Positions 1 to 8,445 of a stretch of 34,552 nt of DNA are shown one piece after another; position 1 is the first letter of the stretch, and the number at the start of each line of letters is the position of its first letter. The stretch lies in contig JAJRTR010000152.1 of NCBI GenBank assembly GCA_024278215.1, positions 1-34,552 of the forward strand, in the 5' to 3' direction. Under the pieces are notes generated by a model. That model saw only the letters and a list, made by a program, of their open reading frames with translations. It made no database searches and was not told where the DNA came from. This DNA comes from a bacterium (GTDB lineage: Bacteria; UBP15; UBA6099; JAJRTR01). A program made the position numbers and the translations under genes.

Positions 1-1253
1 CCCATTTCCAGCGCGGTCTGCCTGCGTATCATTGTGACGCGGTCGAGCAGGTCGCCTTTCTGCTCGGGGTCGACGAGTGGGATGAGTCCGTAGCCGATTT
101 CAAGTTCCATCGTGTCGACATGCAGAAGCGATGTAACTGCCTCGGGACTGGCGTAAGGGGGCACCGGCCCCGGCTCTGCGCCGCCGTCGTCCACTGCCGC
201 CGCCGCTCCTGCCGCCGCGCCGCCCCTGCCGCGTTCCGGTGTGGTGCCGGGCACTACGGGTTTGAGCCCTTTTTTGTCGAATGCGTATCCGAGTCCGCCG
301 ACTATGGCGGTCATTGTAAAGAGTGAGAACATCAGGCTGGCAGAGCCGGAGAATAATGATCCGAGTGTGAAGATGCCCAGGATCATCGCGGCGATGTACA
401 TAGCTCTTTTCTGGCCTACCATCTGTGTGACGATGTCGCCGCTCAGGTTCTCTTCGGAAGCAGCGTTGGTGACCATGATGCCTGTAGCGGTGGACATCAG
501 AAGTGTCGGCAAAGCTGCGGCGAGTCCGTCGCCTATGGTCAGTCTCGTGTATGTCTGGACGGCTTCGGTCCAGTCCATTCCTTTGACGGCCATACCTATT
601 ATCAGACCGCCGCCTATGTTTATCAGAGTTATAATTATTCCCGCGATAGCATCCCGCTGGACAAACCGGCTGGCTCCGTCCATGGCGCCGAAGTAGTCTG
701 CCTCGAGTTCGATTTTACGGCGGCGCGTTCTTGCTTCGTCGTCGGTGATCAGTCCGTTGTTCAGGTCGGCGTCGATGCTCATCTGTTTGCCGGGCATGGC
801 GTCGAGTGTGAATCTCGCGGCGACTTCACCGATGCGCTGCGCGCCGTGGGTGATGACTACAAAGTTGACGATTACGATTATGGAGAATATTATAGCGCCT
901 ACTATGTAGCTGCCGCCTGTGACGAATGTCCCGAATGTGTTTATGACTTCTCCAGCGTTGGCGTTCAGCAGGATGGACCTTGTGGTCGTTATGTTCAGGG
1001 CCAGTCTGAATATGGTCGATATCAGGATCACTGTCGGGAACACCGAGAACTCGAGTGGCTCACTGACGTACATCGTGACAAGTATTGCGAGTATTGATAA
1101 TGTCAAACTGGCGCCGACGAGGAAATTGATCAGCATCGGGGGAACGGGTATGACCATCATCAGGACTATAAGGACAATGGCCATCGGCAGAGCCAGTTCC
1201 GTAAGCTGGGTTACATCACTAAAAAAACTCTTGATGGTATTCAGAAGCTTCAT
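1..1253 (-). CDS. flhA: Flagellar export gate protein FlhA (partial, N-terminal 417 residues)
   Basis: FlhA forms the nonameric inner-membrane export gate of the flagellar type III secretion system and uses the proton motive force to drive export. The frame opens with ATG at 1253 (MKLLNTIKSFF) and stays open to the left edge, so the cytoplasmic substrate-docking domain lies outside the window. Several hydrophobic segments are visible between residues 20 and 135. The FHIPEP signature follows at about residues 140-168 (RIGEVAARF, then LDAMPGKQM and ID.D). More membrane segments follow, and then an Ala/Gly/Pro-rich linker near residues 345-375. The gene follows flhB after 163 AT-rich bases that contain good promoter matches, so it may be transcribed separately as well as by read-through. 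The ribosome site is weak (AAAGGC about 15 bases upstream). Confidence 0.97.
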   Translation of the reverse strand, partial: MKLLNTIKSFFSDVTQLTELALPMAIVLIVLMMVIPVPPMLINFLVGASLTLSILAILVTMYVSEPLEFSVFPTVILISTIFRLALNITTTRSILLNANAGEVINTFGTFVTGGSYIVGAIIFSIIVIVNFVVITHGAQRIGEVAARFTLDAMPGKQMSIDADLNNGLITDDEARTRRRKIELEADYFGAMDGASRFVQRDAIAGIIITLINIGGGLIIGMAVKGMDWTEAVQTYTRLTIGDGLAAALPTLLMSTATGIMVTNAASEENLSGDIVTQMVGQKRAMYIAAMILGIFTLGSLFSGSASLMFSLFTMTAIVGGLGYAFDKKGLKPVVPGTTPERGRGGAAAGAAAAVDDGGAEPGPVPPYASPEAVTSLLHVDTMELEIGYGLIPLVDPEQKGDLLDRVTMIRRQTALEM

Positions 1254-1274
1254 CGTTTGATTTTTTTGCCTTTG

Positions 1275-1337
1275 TTTATGATAAAATCATTCTTTTTGTC
1301 AAATGCTTATTATATTTATAAGTGTTATGTTTGACAA
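1275..1337 (-). promoter_or_regulatory. Tandem sigma-70-type promoters upstream of flhA
   Basis: On the minus strand, TTGTCA (1332-1337) is separated by 17 bases from TATAAT (1309-1314), a near-consensus sigma-70-type promoter. Just downstream, TTGACA (1297-1302) is followed after 16 bases by CATAAA (1275-1280), a possible second promoter. Both lie in the AT-rich gap between flhB and flhA, and no terminator hairpin is visible there. I infer that flhA can be expressed on its own in addition to read-through from flhB. This rests on sequence match only. Confidence 0.6.
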
Positions 1338-1416
1338 GTTTAATATAATTTCCTGTTATTTTACGCTTTTTTGATAATATAAACTATTTTGTTTTATGGC
1401 CTCGTTTGCGACCGGC

Positions 1417-2493
1417 TCAGAGCCCGAAACTCGGTTTTGATTTACTTATGCGATAGATGTATGCAAGAATCTCGGCGACTGCTTTAAACAGTTGCGGCGG
1501 TATGTAGTCGTCGATATCGCACAATTTGAAAAGGGACCGCGCGAGCGGCGGATTCTCCACTATTGGCACATTGTTCTCGCGGGCTATATCTTTTATTTTT
1601 TCTGCTACAACACCACCGCCTTTGGCAACTACTTTTGGGGCGTGCATATCATCCGAATCATACGTCAGCGCTACCGCAAGCTCGATAGGATTCGTGATGA
1701 CGACGTCCGCCTCGGGCACAGATGACATCATTCGCCGCATAGCCATCTCACGCTGTTTCTGCCTGATACGCCTTCTTACCAGAGGGTCGCCTTCTCTCTG
1801 TTTGTACTCGTCTTTTATCTCCTGCTTGCTCATTTTTATGCCTTTTTCAAAGTCGTACTTCTGGTACGCGAAGTCGAGTATCGCAAGCAGCACGAGCACT
1901 ATAGAGACTTTTATCACGAACCATAATGTTATATTGGCGAACAGGGCTGACGCATCACGTATTTCCATTACACTCATCTGGGCAAACTGGGGAAGCAGAT
2001 TTTGAATAGTGGAATACGCAATGTAGCCAACTATGGCAATCTTGGCAATATTTTTAAAAAGTTCTGTAACGGACCTTAGAGAAAAGAGTCTCTTAAAGCC
2101 GGATATAGGATCAATTTTATTGAGTTGTGGCTTTATTGGTTCTGAAGAGAATTGTAAACCTATCTGCAGGAAATTCGAGAGAAACGCTATTAGGAAGAGC
2201 ACCAGCATAATTGGGAAAAGCACCCTAACGCTGAAGAAAAACATGTCTATAAGCAGGAAGGAGACGTTTGTCTCATTGAACGGCATGTGAGAGAAAATCA
2301 GGGGAGACAGCATCCATTGCATGTAGCGCTCGAGATAGACGACCATGTACTTGCCCCACACACCGATCATGCATGTGCCGAGCAAAAGCAGGAATGCCGA
2401 ACTGAACTCCTGGCTTTTTGCCACCTGCCCCTTTTTTCTTGCTTCCTCGCGCCGTCGTGGCGTTGCCGGCTCTGTCTTTTCTTCGTCTGCCAT
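1417..2493 (-). CDS. flhB: Flagellar export switch protein FlhB
   Basis: FlhB is the membrane component of the export gate that switches substrate specificity from rod/hook to filament proteins. Its N-terminus (MADEEKTEPATPRRREEARKKG) is typical of the family. Four hydrophobic segments lie at about residues 32-52, 83-110, 150-165 and 190-210, followed by a charged linker and the cytoplasmic domain. The self-cleavage motif, normally NPTH, reads N268-P269-I270-E271. The scissile Asn-Pro is kept, but the Thr and His that support cleavage in studied homologues are changed. Length is normal at 358 aa. The ribosome site is weak. A 184-bp inverted-repeat element lies 30 bases upstream of the start and separates flhB from fliR. 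Confidence 0.97.
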   Translation of the reverse strand: MADEEKTEPATPRRREEARKKGQVAKSQEFSSAFLLLLGTCMIGVWGKYMVVYLERYMQWMLSPLIFSHMPFNETNVSFLLIDMFFFSVRVLFPIMLVLFLIAFLSNFLQIGLQFSSEPIKPQLNKIDPISGFKRLFSLRSVTELFKNIAKIAIVGYIAYSTIQNLLPQFAQMSVMEIRDASALFANITLWFVIKVSIVLVLLAILDFAYQKYDFEKGIKMSKQEIKDEYKQREGDPLVRRRIRQKQREMAMRRMMSSVPEADVVITNPIELAVALTYDSDDMHAPKVVAKGGGVVAEKIKDIARENNVPIVENPPLARSLFKLCDIDDYIPPQLFKAVAEILAYIYRISKSKPSFGL

Positions 2494-2523
2494 AGACTAC
2501 GGTTTATGACCTGCTTTTCTGTG

Positions 2524-2707
2524 GAGCCACTTGCAAAAGTCTGTTCTGGCGCGGACGGCTGCAATTGCAATTGTCCGCAACAGCGTTGTCGCCGCAAAAT
2601 CGTCCTTGACGTACTATAGGGGTACGCCTGCGGGGATATTACCCCTTCGCCTTGCTTCGATCAGTTTCGTTCGCCCTCGTTAGGAACATGCTTTTGCAAG
2701 CAGGCTC
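2524..2707. repeat. 184-bp MITE-like element with terminal inverted repeats
   Basis: The fliR-flhB gap (2494-2778) carries no convincing gene. Instead, two imperfect inverted repeats of about 23 bases face each other. The left arm at 2524-2546 reads GAGCC, one base, CTTGCAAAAG, two bases, TGTTC. The right arm (2684-2707, reverse complement) reads GAGCC, two bases, CTTGCAAAAG, two bases, TGTTC. Inside are further inverted repeats: AGGGGTA...TACCCCT around 2619-2647, and GCGGAC...GTCCGC around 2553-2580 flanking a TGCAATTGCA palindrome. This looks like a non-autonomous mobile element or a dispersed structured intergenic repeat. I see no second copy and no transposase in the window, and target-site duplications are not clear. 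Confidence 0.6.
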
Positions 2708-2778
2708 TGTGTATTGCCGCAGCATTTCAGCCGGCTGATGTTTTATGTGTATTTCGGGGACTGGCGCTTTAAACCCGG

Positions 2779-3567
2779 TCACCCTCCGCCGGCTGCCATT
2801 TTCATCAACATCACTATATCTCTGAACATCACGTCGTAGTATTGACGCAGGAGATATAAAACATATCCGATCGAGACCAGCATCATGAACAATCCGACAA
2901 AGATTTTCAGTGGCAGCCCGACTATGAATATATTCATCTGGGGCACTGTTCGCGCGAGCACCCCGAGCGATACTGATACAAGCAGCAGGGTGAAAATCAT
3001 CGGCATCCCTATCTTGTAGGCGATGACGTACATTTTCGTAAGCCATGTTGTAACTTCGATCCCCAGCGGTTCCGACACTGTAAATGAGCCGAGCGGCAGT
3101 ATCAGGTAGCTGTCCGCTATGATCCGGATCAGCACATGGTGTCCGTTGATGACAAAGAACAACAGGACGGCGATAATGAACTCGAATTGCCCGAGTATCG
3201 ACACCTGCTGCTCCGACATCGGGTCTACGACGTTGACTATGCCGAACCCTACCTGTATGCCGAATATGCGGCCGGATACCTGCATGGCTGTGAACATCAG
3301 GTTTCCGATAACACCGATCATTATACCCACGAGCGCTTCCCGGGCCATCAATATCCAGAACATGACCATTTCGCCCGGAAGCGGTGGGAACCCCCTGGAT
3401 ACTATAGGGAACATTATTATACTGAGAAGAAAGGCGAATCCTATTTTTGATGTGTTCGGCACTGAACTGCTGCCGATCAGCGGTGAAAATGCTATCATTG
3501 AACCAAGCCGGGACAATACCAGCAGGAAATACTGAAATGTAAGAACGTTTATATCCAGCCAGTTCAT
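2779..3567 (-). CDS. fliR: Flagellar export gate protein FliR
   Basis: FliR is one of the three core membrane proteins (FliP, FliQ, FliR) that form the helical export pore of the flagellar secretion system. The 262-residue product is almost entirely hydrophobic helices with short polar turns. It contains the recognisable segment GRIFGIQVGFGIVNVVDP at about residues 90-110 and ends in a Gly-rich tail. I chose ATG 3567 (MNWLDINVL) because GGA lies six bases upstream. A TTG six bases earlier (3573) is also open. The gene follows fliQ after 15 bases, the usual fliP-fliQ-fliR order. A second long open frame covering the same stretch (2639-3652) has no FliR-like or other recognisable features. Confidence 0.96.
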   Translation of the reverse strand: MNWLDINVLTFQYFLLVLSRLGSMIAFSPLIGSSSVPNTSKIGFAFLLSIIMFPIVSRGFPPLPGEMVMFWILMAREALVGIMIGVIGNLMFTAMQVSGRIFGIQVGFGIVNVVDPMSEQQVSILGQFEFIIAVLLFFVINGHHVLIRIIADSYLILPLGSFTVSEPLGIEVTTWLTKMYVIAYKIGMPMIFTLLLVSVSLGVLARTVPQMNIFIVGLPLKIFVGLFMMLVSIGYVLYLLRQYYDVMFRDIVMLMKMAAGGG

Positions 3568-3582
3568 GGGCAATCCGTGAGG

Positions 3583-3852
3583 TTATCTGACGTAATTCGG
3601 TAGATTCAGCAATAGGTTGCTTGAGAACATAAGCACCTGCTGGAGCATCCAACTGCCGAAAATCACCAGCGCGAACAGTACGGCTGCGATTTTCGGGATG
3701 AACGTCAGTGTCATTTCCTGGATAGATGTCACCGCCTGGAAAATGGCGACCAGAACACCAACTATGAGTCCAAGCCCCAGCATCGGCCCGGCGACGAATA
3801 TCACCAGTCTCATCGCGCCGGCACCCACGTCTATTATCATACCTTCTGTCAT
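3583..3852 (-). CDS. fliQ: Flagellar export gate protein FliQ
   Basis: FliQ contributes helical hairpins to the FliPQR export pore in the inner membrane. The 89-residue length is standard for the family. There are two hydrophobic segments, at about residues 13-40 and 52-75, joined by the family loop (AVTSIQEMTLTFIPK). GGAG lies seven bases before the ATG at 3852. It sits 49 bases after fliP and 15 bases before fliR. Confidence 0.97.
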   Translation of the reverse strand: MTEGMIIDVGAGAMRLVIFVAGPMLGLGLIVGVLVAIFQAVTSIQEMTLTFIPKIAAVLFALVIFGSWMLQQVLMFSSNLLLNLPNYVR

Positions 3853-3901
3853 CTACGGCTCCAGTTGTTAATGACTACCGTCTGTGTTTCTCTGTATCCA
3901 G

Positions 3902-4705
3902 CTACATATTGAAGCTGAGCACGATACCTCTCGCGATCAGTGTCCAACCGTCGATCATGATAAATATCAGAAGCTTGAATGGTAGTGATATCATTATCGG
4001 CGGCAACATCATCATGCCCATCGACATGAGAACACTCGCTACTACCATGTCTATTACAAGGAATGGAATATATATTATGAATCCCATCTCGAAAGCTGAT
4101 TTCAATTCGGATACCAGGAAGGCCGGCATTAGAACATACGTGGGCACTTCGCTTGCGTTTTTCGGCCTTTCCATTCTGGAAATGTTTATGAAAAGGGCGA
4201 GGTCTTTTTCCCTCGTTTGCTTGAACATGAATTTCCTGAGCGGCTTTTCCGCCGCCTTGAATGCTTCGACGTGTGTCAACTCCTGGTTCAGGTATGGCTG
4301 GAGCGCGGTTTCGTTTATTTCTTTGAAGACCGGTGCCATTATGAAAAATGTCAGGAACAGCGCGATGCCCGCCAGCACCTGTGTGGGCGGCATCTGCTGT
4401 GTGCCTATCGCCTGCCTCGTCAGCGACAACACTATGATTATCCTCATGAAGGATGTTGTCATGATTACTATCGACGGGGCCAGTGAAAGTATCGTCAGGA
4501 GGAATATGATCTGTAGCGAAAGAGCAACATCTTGAGGGTTCTGCGCTTCTTGCACTCCGAACCTGATGCTGGGTATAGGCATGCTGCCGGGTTCCGCGCC
4601 CAGCACGGGAATGGCGATCAGCACCAGTACCGGCAGTATCACCGGCAACAGGAGCTTCAGCTTGAATCCCGACCTCGTTATTTTTTCACTCAGGCTTTTT
4701 ATCAT
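3902..4705 (-). CDS. fliP: Flagellar export gate protein FliP
   Basis: FliP is the main subunit of the flagellar export pore, five copies per gate. The 267-residue product begins with a cleavable signal-type segment (about residues 15-36, ending near LGAEP), as in other FliP proteins. The conserved block follows: LTILSLAPSIVIMTTSF, then RIIIVLSLTRQAIGTQQMPP. C-terminal membrane helices include SVLMSMGMMMLPP. The start overlaps the 3' end of fliO by 20 bases, which suggests translational coupling. AAGG lies seven bases upstream of the ATG. Confidence 0.98.
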   Translation of the reverse strand: MIKSLSEKITRSGFKLKLLLPVILPVLVLIAIPVLGAEPGSMPIPSIRFGVQEAQNPQDVALSLQIIFLLTILSLAPSIVIMTTSFMRIIIVLSLTRQAIGTQQMPPTQVLAGIALFLTFFIMAPVFKEINETALQPYLNQELTHVEAFKAAEKPLRKFMFKQTREKDLALFINISRMERPKNASEVPTYVLMPAFLVSELKSAFEMGFIIYIPFLVIDMVVASVLMSMGMMMLPPIMISLPFKLLIFIMIDGWTLIARGIVLSFNM

Positions 4706-5387
4706 CTTCCAGCCTTTTCAGCTTCTCTTTGAGTTTCTCTACAAACGGCACCGGTTGCGCCGGCTCGACACTGCCCGCGTCTATACCTTCGACTGCAGTT
4801 TCGAGTTCTCCCTGGAATCCCACGCTGCCCTTGTCACGCCATTCGCCCAGGATATCACCGGAATCCTTTTCGCTTGTGAGTTCCGTGAGATATACCATTC
4901 CTTTTTCGCTCGATCCGAGCAATATAATCTTGCTGCCGACTGCTACGAGGTGCAGGCTTTTATTTGTGCCCAGGGTCACCACATCAAGAACTTTTATATG
5001 CTTCCCTTTAAGATCATATCGCATTCCGCGCGCATAAAAAAGCTTCATCACATATATAACGCCTATTATGAGCACAACCACAATGATCAGGCTCAGGAGG
5101 ACACGCCATATACTCATCGTTTCCTTTTCGCCTTCTCTGTTCATCGAGAAAGGCATCTCGTAGTCTTCCATCGTTTTGATGTCGTCGGGGACGATGTTGC
5201 CGGTGGAGACCGATTCACTGGTGGAATCTATTGTAGGCGTGGCATAAGCGGTGGTGTTGGATTCGTTTAATTCGGGTGCTTCTATTGCGGAACATGTTGA
5301 AGTCGCGCACAGGAGAACTGCAACAACAAATAATGTGACCGTGAGTGTGTATCCGGCGGGTATTTTTCTGTTTATGTATTCGATCAT
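4686..5387 (-). CDS. fliO: Flagellar protein FliO (FliZ-type)
   Basis: FliO is a membrane accessory protein that helps FliP assemble into the export gate. From ATG 5387 the product has 233 residues. It starts with a signal-peptide-like segment (about residues 12-32, ending near TCSAIEAP) and a Ser/Thr-rich periplasmic stretch. One membrane helix follows (VLLSLIIVVVLIIGVIYVMK, about 100-120), then the short cytoplasmic FliO domain with KVLDVVTLGTNKSLHLVAVG. The frame is open back to ATG 5459, but the extra 24 residues would bury the signal sequence, so I prefer 5387. Neither start has a good ribosome site. The poorly conserved N-terminal half is usual for this family. The 3' end overlaps fliP. 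Confidence 0.88.
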   Translation of the reverse strand: MIEYINRKIPAGYTLTVTLFVVAVLLCATSTCSAIEAPELNESNTTAYATPTIDSTSESVSTGNIVPDDIKTMEDYEMPFSMNREGEKETMSIWRVLLSLIIVVVLIIGVIYVMKLFYARGMRYDLKGKHIKVLDVVTLGTNKSLHLVAVGSKIILLGSSEKGMVYLTELTSEKDSGDILGEWRDKGSVGFQGELETAVEGIDAGSVEPAQPVPFVEKLKEKLKRLEDDKKPE

Positions 5388-5534
5388 GCTGCAATATAAA
5401 CTGTTCAGCGCCGGGTAAAAACACCGGTGCCCGTTTATACGATTATCCACCTCCGACATAAAAAGTTAACCGATAAATTATATCACTTTTTCCAGATACG
5501 TTTAAGGTTGGAGCGAATTATATATTATTTGGAA

Positions 5535-6527
5535 TCACTTTTCCATGATTCTTTGTTTAGGAGTGACAAGTTCCGTGACTCGGACGCCGAACTTGTCGCC
5601 AATCGAGACGACCTGTCCTCGCGCAATGAGCTGGTCGGCGACGGTGATCCTTATGGGCTTGTCCGCCATGGCATCGAGTTCGACTATGGAACCGGCTGAG
5701 AGCCCGAGTATGTTTTCCGCCGGTACTCTGGTTTTCCCGAGTTCGATGATCACTTCCACCGGTATCCCCATCATGACATCGAGGTTTCTTCTGATATTCT
5801 CCGGTGCCGACTGAAATATTTTTTGTTGCGCCGATGTTCTCTGTTTCTTGACTTCGGCCTTCTGTACCTGCGGTATTTTCAGTTGTTCGAGCGGTTTCCT
5901 CGATGCTTTTTTCTTTGGCGGGGCGGGCGTTTGTTTTTCGGTTTTTATTTCTTCTTTTATCACTGTTTCGGGTATGGCCTGCTCGATGAAACTCAGGGGA
6001 AACAGCTGCTCGACCATGCAGTAGCCGAGGGGCCCCGCATCCATGGGGTATTTGATGCGCAGATATTCTTCTATGCCGTTCAGGGCCGGAAGTTCTTTTA
6101 TGTACTGGGCCGGAGCGGCAAGTATTACCAGCGCCACTTCCGACTTGAATCTCCTGCCGAGTGTGCGGCTGAACTTTTCGTTTACCGTGCCCCACACCTG
6201 CCCGCAGGCTTCCTGGAATGCACTTGCGTGAAGGTCGGTGAATTTGTCCGGGACCTGCTGCGAGCCGGGATTTATTATTCTTTCGGGGATCGCTATGCCC
6301 ATCGGCAGCGGCATGAGCAGCAACGACATGCCGGGGACAGGCCCCGCGAAAGAAGTGACCGCTATAACACGCTTGTCGTTATATTCTTTTTCCACCTTCG
6401 TCCCGTCAATTATTTCACAGACGGGTTCTTCGATCTTGAGCGCTATAGTGGCAAGGCTGGATATAGTGGCCTGCCAGGTGTCGGCAAAAGAACTAAAAAG
6501 AGGTTGAATAAAATCAGTGTTTATCAC
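5535..6527 (-). CDS. fliY: Flagellar motor switch protein FliY (CheC-like domain plus FliN/SpoA domain)
   Basis: FliY is a C-ring switch protein that combines a CheC/FliM-like middle domain with a C-terminal FliN (SpoA) domain. Residues 1-180 look like the CheC-like part. Residues 190-245 are a Lys/Pro/Gln-rich linker (TPAPPKKKASRKP). Residues 250-322 form the SpoA fold (IPVEVIIELGKTRV, then GSIVELD and RGQVVSIGDKFGVRV). The CheC phosphatase pattern (S-x3-E-x2-N) appears eroded: SAFQEACG keeps S and E but has Gly for Asn, so CheY-P phosphatase activity is doubtful. The start is GTG 6527. A seven-codon ATG mini-frame (6550-6527, MQADPHK) has its stop overlapping this GTG, possibly coupling initiation. 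A second, stand-alone fliN lies at 31518-31820. Confidence 0.93.
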   Translation of the reverse strand: MINTDFIQPLFSSFADTWQATISSLATIALKIEEPVCEIIDGTKVEKEYNDKRVIAVTSFAGPVPGMSLLLMPLPMGIAIPERIINPGSQQVPDKFTDLHASAFQEACGQVWGTVNEKFSRTLGRRFKSEVALVILAAPAQYIKELPALNGIEEYLRIKYPMDAGPLGYCMVEQLFPLSFIEQAIPETVIKEEIKTEKQTPAPPKKKASRKPLEQLKIPQVQKAEVKKQRTSAQQKIFQSAPENIRRNLDVMMGIPVEVIIELGKTRVPAENILGLSAGSIVELDAMADKPIRITVADQLIARGQVVSIGDKFGVRVTELVTPKQRIMEK

Positions 6528-6557
6528 TTGTGGGGGTCAGCCTGCATGAAAAGCAAC

Positions 6558-6587
6558 TCCCGCCGGGCAAAACAGCGGCGGGCGGGA
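6558..6587 (-). promoter_or_regulatory. GC-rich hairpin at the fliM-fliY junction
   Basis: Just after the fliM stop, TCCCGCC (6581-6587) pairs with GGCGGGA (6558-6564) on the minus strand, a seven-base stem with a 16-base loop. It is followed by GTTGCTTTTC, which is too poor in U for a strong terminator. It could act as a weak attenuator or protect the mRNA end between fliM and fliY. Function is inferred from the structure only. Confidence 0.4.
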
Positions 6588-7676
6588 TCAGTCGTCCCTT
6601 TCATGCACCACTTCCGTAGTTTGCACCGCTATCGACTTGCCGACCTGGCCGGGACGTCCCTTGAATTTCAGTTTGTTGCCGACGTATATGTCGATGTCCT
6701 CGTTGACTTTCTGGTTGAGTTGCAGGACATCGCCTACATTCAGGTTCAGGAAATCCTTCAGGGTAACAACGGAATTTCCAAGTTCGGCTGTCAGGTCGAC
6801 AGTGGTTTTCAGCAATCGCTGTTCGACTTTCATTGCAGAAATGGGTGAGCTTGTGCGCCTGTATGTGGCGAACCACTCCTGGATACTGAGCTTGCTGAGC
6901 ACTCCTTCGAGCATTATGTACGGGACGGCGATGTTCATACGCCCTGTTTTCTCGCCGACCTCTGCTTCGAGGTTGATAAGAATCGTCATTTCTCCAGGAG
7001 GCACGATCTGCACAAAGTAGGGGTTGCTTTCGAGCATCTCCAGTTTCGGTGTCACCGTGATGACGTTTGCCCATGATTCTTTGATGAAGTTGAGAGCATC
7101 GTTGAGAATGCTTTCCATAATGTTGATTTCGATATCTGTGAGTTCGCGCGCTTCTTCCTCTTCTTCGCCTGTGCCGCCCAGTAGCCTGTCCATGAGGGGG
7201 AACCCGATCTGGGGGCTGATGTCCATGACGGCGCTTCCCTCCATGGGAAGCAGAGAGAAGACGGAAATTATTGACGGATTCGAAACGGTGTTGATAAAGT
7301 CTTCGTAGGTGACTTCCTCGACGGAAACGACTTTTATGCGTGTGAGAGTTCTTATTTTCGCGGAAAGCGTGTTGGAGAAAAGCCGCGCGAAAGTCTCGTG
7401 GATCATCTGGATGGTGCGTATCTGGTCCTTGGAGAATTTTGAAGCTCTCGAGAAGTCATAAGACTGAACGTCTTTTGCGCTGTCTGCGGGGATGACTGGA
7501 GAAGCGGCCATGCCGCCGCCCGTATCCGAGTCGCCGCCTGTGCTAAGGTCGTCGAGTCCGGGTATCCCCAGATCGTCAAGGCCACCGCCCAAGTCACCGG
7601 AAGCATCGCCGCCGCCTTCGTCGCCTATCTGGTTAATAAGATCATCTATGGCGTCCTGTGATAAAAAATCACCCAA
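6588..7676 (-). CDS. fliM: Flagellar motor switch protein FliM
   Basis: FliM is the C-ring protein that binds phosphorylated CheY and couples it to FliG. The 362-residue product starts with the conserved CheY-binding peptide DFLSQDAIDDLINQI (residues 3-17). An acidic Gly-rich linker follows (about 18-50), then the middle domain (from YDFSRASKFSKDQIRTIQMIHETFARLF) and the C-terminal SpoA domain (about 285-355). The start is TTG 7676. It is supported by GGGAGG nine bases upstream and by the CheY-binding peptide being encoded right at the start. The next in-frame Met would remove that peptide. fliY follows after a 60-base gap with a hairpin. Confidence 0.97.
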   Translation of the reverse strand: MGDFLSQDAIDDLINQIGDEGGGDASGDLGGGLDDLGIPGLDDLSTGGDSDTGGGMAASPVIPADSAKDVQSYDFSRASKFSKDQIRTIQMIHETFARLFSNTLSAKIRTLTRIKVVSVEEVTYEDFINTVSNPSIISVFSLLPMEGSAVMDISPQIGFPLMDRLLGGTGEEEEEARELTDIEINIMESILNDALNFIKESWANVITVTPKLEMLESNPYFVQIVPPGEMTILINLEAEVGEKTGRMNIAVPYIMLEGVLSKLSIQEWFATYRRTSSPISAMKVEQRLLKTTVDLTAELGNSVVTLKDFLNLNVGDVLQLNQKVNEDIDIYVGNKLKFKGRPGQVGKSIAVQTTEVVHERDD

Positions 7677-7717
7677 AGTACTAGTCCTCCCGTGTAGGGG
7701 CTATTCGCTCGTTATTA

Positions 7718-8371
7718 CTACTGTACAAGGAATTCTGTGAAATATATCTCTTCTACGAATCGGATATTTCTCTCTGCAAAGGCTTTGAGAAGTCCGCCGC
7801 GCATCTGGTCTTTCTTGAGCGCGAAGCTCTGGTCGGGGTTGTCCTCGAAGCCAAGCTCGGAAATATCCATTTCGACGCTGCTCGCCGCCGGCGTTGCTGC
7901 TTCCTCTTTTTCGGCCACGCCGGGGAATATGTCCGAATAACTGTACTGTGACAGGAATTCGTTTGCTACATGCAGCAGGACAGCTTTTTTCTTCGCGAAT
8001 TCATCATCGGTCATGCCCCCGGAAACACATACGGAAATCCCTATACTAAGGTAATGTTGTCCATCCGCCATATTGACAATCAGCGGTTTGTCGGACAGCG
8101 GCATGATCGTCTCGCCGTCGTCGTCGCATTCTTTCAGGGTTGTGAAATCTGCCATCACATCTCTGCCGTACGAGTTCGCTGTCGCTTTCTGTATCTCGTC
8201 GCCAAGAGCATTAGTAGCCTTGTTCAGAGAACCGCTGATCATGAAGAAACCGACGGCAACGACAGCAGCTGTCACTATCGCAATAAGAATCAGATGAACA
8301 ACTGTAAATCCACCACTCGGTTTCTTTTTCGGTGCCGGCGCCTGCTCGGTAAGGATTTCTTCTTCCGCCAT
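7718..8371 (-). CDS. fliL: Flagellar basal-body-associated protein FliL
   Basis: FliL is a single-pass inner-membrane protein that surrounds the stator units and supports torque. The 217-residue product has a short cytoplasmic N-terminus, one membrane helix (VHLILIAIVTAAVVAVGFFM, about 25-44) and a periplasmic FliL domain. The domain has YLSIGISVCVSGG and ends in the characteristic EEIYFTEFLVQ. A strong ribosome site, AAGGAGG, lies nine bases before ATG 8371. The family normally sits after motA-motB, but here flbD directly precedes it and no stator genes are present. Confidence 0.9.
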   Translation of the reverse strand: MAEEEILTEQAPAPKKKPSGGFTVVHLILIAIVTAAVVAVGFFMISGSLNKATNALGDEIQKATANSYGRDVMADFTTLKECDDDGETIMPLSDKPLIVNMADGQHYLSIGISVCVSGGMTDDEFAKKKAVLLHVANEFLSQYSYSDIFPGVAEKEEAATPAASSVEMDISELGFEDNPDQSFALKKDQMRGGLLKAFAERNIRFVEEIYFTEFLVQ

Positions 8372-8445
8372 GTGCTCTTCCTCCTTGAGTGTCAGTGTAT
8401 GTTACATTCTGCATCACAAATATAAAAACAAAAAATCGCTTGCTT

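Noticed and set aside
2639-3652. 337-codon minus-strand frame covering fliR in another frame
   Set aside because: FliR in the other frame is clearly real. The shadow product is Arg/Pro-rich without motifs.
5557-6195. 212-codon minus-strand frame within fliY
   Set aside because: Out-of-frame shadow of a well-supported gene, with composition typical of a frameshifted translation.
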